From positions 1-15,007 of the forward strand of contig JAUYKR010000118.1 in the NCBI GenBank assembly GCA_030699855.1: a DNA stretch of 15,007 nucleotides, written 5' to 3'. Positions within the stretch are counted from its first letter, which is position 1. Every line of letters starts with the position of its first letter. Position numbers and translations under genes: made by a program. Shown here piece by piece: positions 6,478 through 12,013 of this stretch. Under the pieces are notes generated by a model. The model worked only from the letters and a program-made list of their open reading frames with translations, was not told the origin of the DNA and made no database searches. Source of the stretch: a bacterium. Lineage in GTDB: Bacteria; Patescibacteriota; Gracilibacteria; JAUYGZ01.

Positions 6478-6921
6478 TTAAGAAAGAGCTATTGGCTTTT
6501 GAGCTTCGTGTCCATGCTCACCCCCTTCGTAGAGATGAAGCTTCTTAAGGAACACGGGGCGGAGTCTATTCTTGGGCAACATACCGCTAACCGCGCTCTC
6601 GAGTACCCGCAGTGGTCTCTTTTTCAGCATCGTCGCCAGATTGACGCGCTTGATATGACCCGGATATCCGCTGTGAGTCGTGTACATCTTCTGATCGGGT
6701 TTATTCGTCCCCGTCACCTTGATCTTCTCGGCATTGATAACAATTACGTGGTCACCCATGTCCATGTGGGGAGCAAAAGTGGGCTTGTTCTTTCCGCGCA
6801 GGATGTCGGCGATCTGAGTGGCCAGATGACCAAGGATTTTCCCCTCGGCGTTCAGCAGATACCACTTCTTGTCCAGCTTCTGCTCTCGGGTAGGCGTGGA
6901 TGTTTTGGGAGAGAACTTCAT
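6478..6921 (-). CDS. rplM: Ribosomal protein uL13
   Basis: uL13 is an early-assembly protein of the large subunit that binds 23S rRNA. The 147-residue product has the expected length. Signature blocks are KWYLLNAEGKILGHLATQIA near residues 18-37, MGDHVIVINAEKIKVTG in the middle, and GMLPKNRLRP followed by LHLYEGGEHGHEAQKP at the C-terminus. It follows rplQ by 5 nt and precedes rpsI by 8 nt; the rplM-rpsI pair is almost universal in bacteria. The sequence before the ATG is CTTCCTCATAAGACTT, with no Shine-Dalgarno sequence. Confidence 0.97.
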   Translation of the reverse strand: MKFSPKTSTPTREQKLDKKWYLLNAEGKILGHLATQIADILRGKNKPTFAPHMDMGDHVIVINAEKIKVTGTNKPDQKMYTTHSGYPGHIKRVNLATMLKKRPLRVLESAVSGMLPKNRLRPVFLKKLHLYEGGEHGHEAQKPIALS

Positions 6922-6926
6922 AAGTC

Positions 6927-7289
6927 TTATGAGGAAGATTCGACAAATTCAATCTGGCTGATCTCGGCTCCATCTCCATCGCGAGGACCAAGCTTGGTAG
7001 CTCGCAACCACCCGTAATCTCCTTTCAAGTTTTTGAGTCGCTCGATAAAGGCCTTTTGAGCGGGAATGGTAAACAAATGGCGCTTGACGATGCGGATGGC
7101 GTTCATGCTTTCCTTTTCGCCCCTGGTCAGAGCCAACAGGTGTTCGTAAAAGGAAATCAGAGCCTTGGCCTTGGCGGTCGTGGTAGAAATTTTCCCGTGC
7201 AGCGCCAGCGAAGTCGCCAGATTGCGGATCAGAGCCTTGCGGTGATCCGCAGGACGTCCCAGTTTCGTTCTGTTTCGTCGGTGCCTCAT
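6927..7289 (-). CDS. rplQ: Ribosomal protein bL17
   Basis: bL17 is a large-subunit protein near the peptide exit tunnel. The 120-residue product starts MRHRRNRTKLGRPADHRKAL, the typical bL17 N-terminus, followed by LIRNLATSLALHGKISTTTAKAK-like sequence and the ending ATKLGPRDGDGAEISQIEFV. It follows rpoA by 42 nt and precedes rplM by 5 nt, as expected for the distal alpha operon. The leader on the coding strand, CACCCTTTCTCCTTCATTTT, is the complement of an SD-like run and carries no Shine-Dalgarno sequence itself. Confidence 0.97.
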   Translation of the reverse strand: MRHRRNRTKLGRPADHRKALIRNLATSLALHGKISTTTAKAKALISFYEHLLALTRGEKESMNAIRIVKRHLFTIPAQKAFIERLKNLKGDYGWLRATKLGPRDGDGAEISQIEFVESSS

Positions 7290-7331
7290 AAAAAATGAAG
7301 GAGAAAGGGTGCTACAGTAAGGGAGAAAAGG

Positions 7332-8303
7332 CTAATCGTCAAGGAGTGATAATCCCCTTTTGGCCAGGGCATCTCGTACCTCGTCCATCGCCTTTTTTCC
7401 AAAACCTCTGAGGTTGGCGATCTTGCTGTCCGTGCACAGCGCCAGCTGTTCGATTGAACCAATGCCGCCGTTGATGAGAGCGTTAAGCGTGCGAGGGCTG
7501 AGGTTGAGAATTTCTATCGGGGTATATTCGGTACGGGCAGCTTTCTCCTCTTCGACCTGCTGCTTGGCGACAATATCGTGAGCCGTGGTCATGAACTGAG
7601 CATCGGCCGGCGTTCCTGTTTGATTGAAGTATCCGAAATACGAGCTGAGAATATCGGACGCGAATTTCAGGGATTCAGAAGCGTCAGACGATCCGTTGGA
7701 GACGATTTCCAGCTGAAGCCTGTCCAGGTTTGTCATTTGCCCCACGCGGGTGCTGGTGACGTCGAAACGCACGCGCCTGATCGGACTGAAAATAGCATCG
7801 ACGAGAATCATGTCCGGATCACCGTTCTTGGCATTATCCACCACCTGGTAGCCAACCCCTTTTTGGAGGAAAATTTTGACCTCCAGACTGGAACTCTTCT
7901 TGTCAACCGAGGTAATCACCAGCTCGGGGTTCAGAACCTCAACACCGGTAGGACAGTGAATCATGCCAGCCGTCACCTCACCGCTATGGTTGCTAACCTT
8001 GAGAGTAACGACAGCCGGATCTTTTGAGTGCATTTTGAAAACCACCTCCTTAAGGTTCAAAATCAGGTCAAGGACGCTGTCTTTGACTCCGGGAACGACA
8101 GAGTATTCGTGTTTGGCCCCATCGACCTTTATGCCTGTGATGGCGACACCGGGAATTGACGAAAGAAGCACGCGCCGTAATGCATTTCCAAGGGTCATGC
8201 CATAGCCCTGAGGAAGGGGCTCAACCGTTACGAGAACATGGTTTTCCCCGAGTTTTTCAATCGTAACCTGGGGGATACCAATCTCTGCCTGGATGATATG
8301 CAT
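7332..8303 (-). CDS. rpoA: RNA polymerase alpha subunit
   Basis: Alpha dimerises to start RNA polymerase assembly, and its C-terminal domain contacts promoter UP elements and activators. The 323-residue protein is complete. The N-terminal dimerisation domain contains the hallmark GYGMTLGNALRRVLLSSIPG block (about residues 37-56) and VRFDVTSTRVGQMTNLDRLQ. A linker rich in E, A and Q leads to the C-terminal helix-hairpin-helix domain with LNLSPRTLNALINGGIGSIE and LRGFGKKAMDEVRDAL. The frame extends 33 codons upstream, but those codons overlap rpsD and encode a serine-rich stretch; MHIIQAEIG at 8303 fits the family start. The leader is U-rich with no Shine-Dalgarno sequence. It lies 28 nt after rpsD. 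Confidence 0.97.
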   Translation of the reverse strand: MHIIQAEIGIPQVTIEKLGENHVLVTVEPLPQGYGMTLGNALRRVLLSSIPGVAITGIKVDGAKHEYSVVPGVKDSVLDLILNLKEVVFKMHSKDPAVVTLKVSNHSGEVTAGMIHCPTGVEVLNPELVITSVDKKSSSLEVKIFLQKGVGYQVVDNAKNGDPDMILVDAIFSPIRRVRFDVTSTRVGQMTNLDRLQLEIVSNGSSDASESLKFASDILSSYFGYFNQTGTPADAQFMTTAHDIVAKQQVEEEKAARTEYTPIEILNLSPRTLNALINGGIGSIEQLALCTDSKIANLRGFGKKAMDEVRDALAKRGLSLLDD

Positions 8304-8331
8304 ACAAAAAGAGAAATAAAGAAAATAAAGA

Positions 8332-8955
8332 CTACCGAGAGTAGTACTCAATGATTTTTTGACAGTCGACGAGCTGCTCGAAGTCGCCGCTGGCTGGAAC
8401 ATCCGAAACCTCCACGGACAAGCCCTTGGTATCCACCTTGAGCCATCTGGCCGGGCTCACTCCTTTATTCTCTTCCAAAATGGCCGGAAATACGGGTGAT
8501 TTTTTTGATTTCGGCCGCGCCTCTATTTTATCCCCCACTCGAACCTGATAGGAAGGAACGTCGACTCGGCGGCCATTGACCAGGAAGTGTCCGTGACTGG
8601 CCAATTGACGGGCCTGCATGCGAGTGAGAGCGAGACCAGACCGATAAAGAACATTATCCAGGCGCAGCTCAAGTTCTCTCATCAGGTTATCGGTCGTAAG
8701 ACCCTTGCTGCTTATGGCCCGGTCGCAAACACCCTTAAACTGCTTTTCGGACAGACCAAACATAAAGCGAAGCCGCTGTTTTTCCCTCAACTGCACCGCA
8801 TATTCGGATCGTTTACTACTCCCGCCACCAGCTTTTTGCTGTTGGCCGGGTTTGGATGGCTTTCTCTCTAAAATCTTAGCGTATTTCGGTCGACCGAAGA
8901 GGTTGAGTCCCTCCCGTCGACAGAGTCGTCCTTTGGGTCCGGTGTAGCGTGCCAT
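8332..8955 (-). CDS. rpsD: Ribosomal protein uS4 (zinc-free form)
   Basis: uS4 is a primary 16S rRNA binder that nucleates small-subunit assembly and shapes the mRNA entry site; in some bacteria it represses the alpha operon. The 207-residue product begins MARYTGPKGRLCRREG and carries the S4 domain near MRELELRLDNVLYRSGLALT and ARQLASHGHFLVNGRRVDVP. Only one cysteine (C12) is present in the N-terminal region, so it is the form lacking the four-cysteine zinc site. The frame runs 17 codons further upstream, but these overlap rpsK and do not look like family sequence. The leader is a pyrimidine run with no Shine-Dalgarno sequence. Confidence 0.97.
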   Translation of the reverse strand: MARYTGPKGRLCRREGLNLFGRPKYAKILERKPSKPGQQQKAGGGSSKRSEYAVQLREKQRLRFMFGLSEKQFKGVCDRAISSKGLTTDNLMRELELRLDNVLYRSGLALTRMQARQLASHGHFLVNGRRVDVPSYQVRVGDKIEARPKSKKSPVFPAILEENKGVSPARWLKVDTKGLSVEVSDVPASGDFEQLVDCQKIIEYYSR

Positions 8956-8975
8956 GAGAAGAAGAAAAGAAAAGT

Positions 8976-9437
8976 TTAGACTCGTCGTCGTTTTTTCTGG
9001 CGGCATCCATTGTGGGGAACAGCCGTTCTATCCACGATCAGATCCACGCTAAAGGTTTTGACCAGTCCGCGGATTCCCTGTTCCCGCCCGGGGCCAACGC
9101 CCTTGACGTAAACGTGCAGAGACTCTGTCCCAAATTGCTCCAGCTTTTCGGCGAGCCGCTCCGCCGCGATCTGAGCCGCGTAAGGAGTCGACTTTTTTGT
9201 TCCCTTGAAGCCGCTGGCGCCGGAACTGCTGCGGGCCAAGACCTTGCCATCCATGTCGGTAGCGGTCAGCAGCGTGTTGTTAAAGCCGGCCGTGATGTAA
9301 ACGGTGCAGTTCTTCACCAAACGCTTGATCTTTTTCTTCGGCTTTTTCAGCACGCCCTCTTCGGCAGCAGTTCCCTCCGGAACGTCTGCTGCCTTAGCTG
9401 CCTTCTCATCCGCGACCTGTGTGGCTTCATCAGCCAT
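8976..9437 (-). CDS. rpsK: Ribosomal protein uS11 with N-terminal extension
   Basis: uS11 sits on the small-subunit platform near the Shine-Dalgarno/anti-SD helix and the E site. The core is standard: NCTVYITAGFNNTLLTATDM, SSGASGFKGTKKSTPYAAQ, YVKGVGPGREQGIRGL and the ending DRTAVPHNGCRQKKRRRV. The protein has 153 residues against about 129 normally. The extra sequence is N-terminal: about 30 acidic, alanine-rich residues followed by a lysine cluster KKPKKKIKR. A still longer frame begins at 9485 but would overlap rpsM; MADEATQ at 9437 lies 19 nt after the rpsM stop and is the better start. No Shine-Dalgarno sequence is visible. Confidence 0.95.
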   Translation of the reverse strand: MADEATQVADEKAAKAADVPEGTAAEEGVLKKPKKKIKRLVKNCTVYITAGFNNTLLTATDMDGKVLARSSSGASGFKGTKKSTPYAAQIAAERLAEKLEQFGTESLHVYVKGVGPGREQGIRGLVKTFSVDLIVDRTAVPHNGCRQKKRRRV

Positions 9438-9456
9438 GAAACAAACCGTTAAAAAA

Positions 9457-9831
9457 TTATTTTGTCTCCATCTTTTTATTGGCAACCGTCATCTTCCTGC
9501 CTCGCTTGGTACGAGCGTTGGTCTTGGTGCGCTGTCCTCGCACCGGAAGCCGGCGACGATGGCGAAAGCCGCGGTAGGAACCGACGTCCTGGAGTCTCTT
9601 GATATTGAGTTGCACATTGCGGCGCAAATCTCCCTCTACAATCAGAGTGCTGATAATCTGGCGAATCGCATTCTCCTGGGCGGGAGTCAGATCCTTGGTT
9701 CGTACATTGTAGTCTACCCCAGCCCTGGCAAGGATCGTTTCACTCAGGCCCTTGCCAATACCATAGATGTAGGTAAGAGCGATAGCGATACGCTTGTCGT
9801 TGGGAAGATTCACACCGGCGATACGAGCCAT
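9457..9831 (-). CDS. rpsM: Ribosomal protein uS13
   Basis: uS13 is a head protein that contacts the P-site tRNA and forms bridges to the large subunit. The 124-residue product begins MARIAGVNLPNDKRIAIALT and continues YIYGIGKGLSETIL, the helix-two-turn-helix region. The C-terminal half has the conserved DVGSYRGFRHRRRLPVRGQR and NARTKRGR blocks. It follows rpmJ by 28 nt and precedes rpsK by 19 nt in the standard alpha-operon order. The leader is A/T-rich (GTAGAATTAATTTTTCTGAC on the coding strand) with no Shine-Dalgarno sequence. Confidence 0.97.
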   Translation of the reverse strand: MARIAGVNLPNDKRIAIALTYIYGIGKGLSETILARAGVDYNVRTKDLTPAQENAIRQIISTLIVEGDLRRNVQLNIKRLQDVGSYRGFRHRRRLPVRGQRTKTNARTKRGRKMTVANKKMETK

Positions 9832-9859
9832 AGTCAGAAAAATTAATTCTACTTTTTTA

Positions 9860-10006
9860 CTACCCCTGTCGGCGGTTGTGCCTTCGGTTCCGCTTGCAGC
9901 GGACCAGGACCCGACGAACCCTTTTGCCCTGATTCCCGCCTTTACCGCTGCGGCGAATGATCTGACAGTGCTCGCAAATGGTGCTGACGGAGGTGCAAAC
10001 TTTCAT
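9860..10006 (-). CDS. rpmJ: Ribosomal protein bL36, unusually long (48 aa)
   Basis: bL36 is the smallest large-subunit protein, a zinc ribbon that stabilises 23S rRNA. I read it from the reverse strand between infA and rpsM. It starts MKVCTSVSTICEHCQIIRRS and ends RCKRNRRHNRRQG, matching the classical MKVR-S-V--IC--C--IRR ... H-QRQG pattern. The zinc ligands are kept (C11, C14, C37, H43), so this is the zinc form. It is 48 residues instead of about 37: roughly ten residues (SGKGGNQGKR region) are added between the second and third ligands, and C37 to H43 has one more residue than usual. The frame is clean, with ATG at 10006 and TAG at 9860-9862. The leader is CTTTTTGTTTTCTT, with no Shine-Dalgarno sequence. 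Confidence 0.93.
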   Translation of the reverse strand: MKVCTSVSTICEHCQIIRRSGKGGNQGKRVRRVLVRCKRNRRHNRRQG

Positions 10007-10036
10007 AAGAAAACAAAAAGAATGATCGGGGCAACA

Positions 10037-10402
10037 TTACATCTCCTTCTCGGCTGAGTTCTCGACCGTGGTCGGGACTGGTTCAGCGTTTTCGCTGGAA
10101 CTGGGATCAATCTGCTCCCCCGCCGCTTCAACCGGGGAATCGGATGGCGTCGGGGCAATGGCCTCGCGCTTCTCCTTCCCACGGTAGACAATCCGGCCCT
10201 TGCTGAGATCAAAGGGGGTGAGTTCCAAAACGACATGATCTCCGGGCATAATCTTGATGTAATTCAGTCGCATCTTGCCGGAGATGTGGGCGTTAACCTG
10301 GTGTCCTTCGAATCCCTCGCTGATGACCTTAACAATGAAATGGGCGTTTGGAAGCGGACTTATTACCACTCCATCGACCCGAATATTCTCTTGTTTGGCC
10401 AC
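10037..10402 (-). CDS. infA: Translation initiation factor IF-1 with long C-terminal tail
   Basis: IF-1 occupies the A site during initiation and helps IF-2 and IF-3. Residues 1-74 are a canonical IF-1 OB fold: start-codon GTG, then AKQENIRVDGVV, NAHISGKMRLNYIKIMPGD and VVLELTPFDLSKGRIVYR. The loop before NAHISGK is about four residues longer than in E. coli. After residue 74 there is a 47-residue low-complexity tail rich in E, P, S, T and A that standard IF-1 (about 72 residues) lacks. In most bacteria infA follows map directly; here a 3-kb opposite-strand block lies between them, and infA has its own candidate promoter at 10436-10464. It precedes rpmJ by 30 nt. No Shine-Dalgarno sequence precedes the GTG. 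Confidence 0.95.
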   Translation of the reverse strand: MAKQENIRVDGVVISPLPNAHFIVKVISEGFEGHQVNAHISGKMRLNYIKIMPGDHVVLELTPFDLSKGRIVYRGKEKREAIAPTPSDSPVEAAGEQIDPSSSENAEPVPTTVENSAEKEM

Positions 10403-10435
10403 TTAAGGGAAGGTTACCGAACACAAAGCCTAACG

Positions 10436-10464
10436 AGTTTATGAGAAAAGTGTAAAAGACACAA
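10436..10464 (-). promoter_or_regulatory. Possible infA/alpha-operon promoter
   Basis: On the minus strand TTGTGT (10459-10464) and TAAACT (10436-10441) are 17 nt apart, giving a start about 25-30 nt before the infA GTG. Such a promoter is expected because the block at 10403-13493 separates infA from map. Confidence 0.45.
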
Positions 10465-10494
10465 CCCGAATCATTGGGGAAGGAATACTTTGTA

Positions 10495-10522
10495 TTGACA
10501 TATTTAATATATATTATAAAAT
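10495..10522 (+). promoter_or_regulatory. Strong candidate promoter in the infA-ATPase gap
   Basis: A perfect TTGACA (10495-10500) is followed after 16 nt by TAAAAT (10517-10522) in a very A/T-rich setting (TATTTAATATATATTA as spacer). Transcription would begin near 10529 and run into the terminator at 10577-10607 unless it reads through to the ATPase gene. Confidence 0.6.
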
Positions 10523-10528
10523 GAAAAT

Positions 10529-10607
10529 AAAGAAAAAATAGATAAGTAAAATTCAGCGACAGCGCCCTCTTCATACAGCGCGTTACAAGATAACGGCGCT
10601 TTTTTTT
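10529..10607 (+). ncRNA. Candidate small RNA or leader attenuator, about 80 nt
   Basis: The segment runs from the start site predicted by the promoter at 10495-10522 to the end of the terminator. It contains no open reading frame of note. Besides the terminator stem, AGCGCC at 10561-10566 can also pair with GGCGCT at 10595-10600, so the 3' strand of the terminator has two alternative upstream partners, as in attenuators. Both a stand-alone sRNA and a leader controlling the ATPase gene 70 nt downstream are possible; no homology to a known RNA family was recognised. Confidence 0.4.
10577..10607 (+). terminator. Rho-independent terminator
   Basis: AGCGCGTTA (10577-10585) pairs with TAAC plus GCGCT (10591-10600, one bulged G at 10595) around a 5-nt loop CAAGA, giving a 9-bp stem. 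Eight T residues follow at 10600-10607. This is the best intrinsic terminator in the window. Confidence 0.75.
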
Positions 10608-10614
10608 CTAACGC

Positions 10615-10642
10615 TTGCAAAAGAAAAAGTTTCAGGTATAGT
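10615..10642 (+). promoter_or_regulatory. Probable ATPase promoter overlapping an operator-like repeat
   Basis: TTGCAA (10615-10620) and TATAGT (10637-10642) are 16 nt apart, just after the terminator. The -10 box lies inside the spacer of an inverted repeat, TTTCA-8 nt-TGAAA (10630-10647). The start would be about 30 nt before the ATG at 10678. Confidence 0.5.
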
Positions 10643-10687
10643 TGAAAGTGAAGCAAAAATAGTTAAAAGTTTCAGGTATGATTGAAA
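10625..10687 (+). repeat. Two 23-bp direct repeats, 40 bp apart, at the ATPase start
   Basis: Copies at 10625-10647 and 10665-10687 agree at 21 of 23 positions. Each contains the inverted half-sites TTTCA and TGAAA separated by 8 nt. The first covers the -10 box of the candidate promoter, and the second covers the ATG of the ATPase gene. The 40-bp period is close to four helical turns, as expected for paired repressor sites on one DNA face. Confidence 0.65.
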
Positions 10688-11937
10688 TATTCAAACAGCT
10701 CGAAAGATACAATCTTTGGTCTTCTTTGAAGCACCTACCCATAGGATATGAGAGAAAGGGATATCTCAAAAAATTTCAGCCTGCCCTGGGCAATAAGCTG
10801 ATTAAGGTCATTGTGGGTCAACGAAGGGCGGGAAAAAGCTATCTTATTCGACAAATCATCCATGAGCTCATTCGAAAAGGGATTCCTCCGAAAAACACCC
10901 TCTACCTCAACAAAGAATTGATGGAGTTTGAAACGATAAATGACGCGAAAAAACTGCACGATCTCATCACGTTCACGAAAAAAAAGCTGAAAACGAAGGG
11001 AAAAATGTTTGTCATTCTCGACGAAGTACAAAACATTGATGGGTGGGAAAAGGTTGTCAGCTCTCTGGCACAAAATCCGAAAGAGAATTATGAGCTTATC
11101 ATCACCGGATCAAATTCAACCCTGCTCTCAGGAGAGCTCGCAAGCCGCCTGAGCGGCAGGTATATCACCTTTGAAGTGCTCCCATTCTCGTTTCAGGAAT
11201 ATTGTGATTTCCTCAATCTCGAGCGGGGAAAGAAAAGCTATCTTTCCTATCTGTCATCAGGAGGCCTTCCTGAGCTTTTTCATTTAACAACAGAAGAAAT
11301 CAGGCGTCACTACGTTTCATCCCTGCGAGATACCATCCTCCTGAAAGACATTGTGGAGCGGTATAATATTAAAGATGCCTCGCTGCTCGAGCGCGTATTT
11401 CAATTCCTCGCCGATAACATCGGCAATCTCTCTTCGCTGAACTCCATCGTCAATGCCCTGAAGAGTAGTCAGCAGAGAACCAATCACGATACCGTGTCTC
11501 ACTATGTCCGCTCTTTGGAGCAAACCTACCTTGTCCATGAAGTTCAGCGCTTCGACATAAAAGGAAAAAATATTTTCTCTGGAAGTAAAAAGTATTATCT
11601 GAACGATCTCGCTTTCCGAAATTTCCTCAGCTCACGATTCGACGAAGGGCTTGGAAAGCATCTGGAAAACAGTATCTACCTTCACTATCGAGAGCGGGGT
11701 TATAAAATCTTTGTCGGAAGCATCCAGGGAGCTGAAGTGGATTTCATCATAGAAAATGAACAAGAAAGAAAGTATGTCCAGGTCGCCTACTCTCTCGCGG
11801 AAAAAAGGGTGAGCGAAAGAGAGTTCAGGCCATTGGAAAATATTCACGATGCTCATGAAAAAATCGTAATCAGCCTTGACGATGTTTCCTTTGGAAACAA
11901 AGAAGGAATCAAGCACATTTGTGCCTGGGATCTATGA
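10678..11937 (+). CDS. AAA_14 / DUF4143 family ATPase
   Basis: The 419-residue protein has the two-domain architecture of the AAA_14-DUF4143 family. The ATPase domain shows Walker A GQRRAGKS at residues 47-54, Walker B FVILDEVQ at 111-118 and the typical TGSNSTLLSGELASRLSGR block at 143-161. The C-terminal DUF4143 part (about 200-419) includes YYLNDLAFRN near 306-315 and a restriction-endonuclease-like pattern: E330 in LENSIY, D355 in GAEVDFII and YVQVAYSL at 366-373. These proteins are common, often horizontally transferred and of unknown role; nuclease activity is not established. The last putative catalytic position is Q rather than E, which fits many members. Local G+C appears lower than in the flanking ribosomal genes (22 of 60 bases in the first coding line). 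It is opposite in direction to both flanking operons. Confidence 0.92.
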   Translation: MIEIFKQLERYNLWSSLKHLPIGYERKGYLKKFQPALGNKLIKVIVGQRRAGKSYLIRQIIHELIRKGIPPKNTLYLNKELMEFETINDAKKLHDLITFTKKKLKTKGKMFVILDEVQNIDGWEKVVSSLAQNPKENYELIITGSNSTLLSGELASRLSGRYITFEVLPFSFQEYCDFLNLERGKKSYLSYLSSGGLPELFHLTTEEIRRHYVSSLRDTILLKDIVERYNIKDASLLERVFQFLADNIGNLSSLNSIVNALKSSQQRTNHDTVSHYVRSLEQTYLVHEVQRFDIKGKNIFSGSKKYYLNDLAFRNFLSSRFDEGLGKHLENSIYLHYRERGYKIFVGSIQGAEVDFIIENEQERKYVQVAYSLAEKRVSEREFRPLENIHDAHEKIVISLDDVSFGNKEGIKHICAWDL

Positions 11938-11955
11938 GATAAATAGCTAAAACCC

Positions 11956-11984
11956 TTCATCCCCGAGTTGAAATGCGCTATACT
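11956..11984 (+). promoter_or_regulatory. Possible promoter of the metallopeptidase-like gene
   Basis: TATACT (11979-11984) is a good -10 box 29 nt before the ATG at 12014. The -35 candidate TTCATC (11956-11961), 17 nt away, is weak. Cotranscription with the ATPase gene 76 nt upstream is also possible, since no terminator lies between them. Confidence 0.4.
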
Positions 11985-12013
11985 GAGAGGATACAAGCCC
12001 GCTTTCCTTCAAT

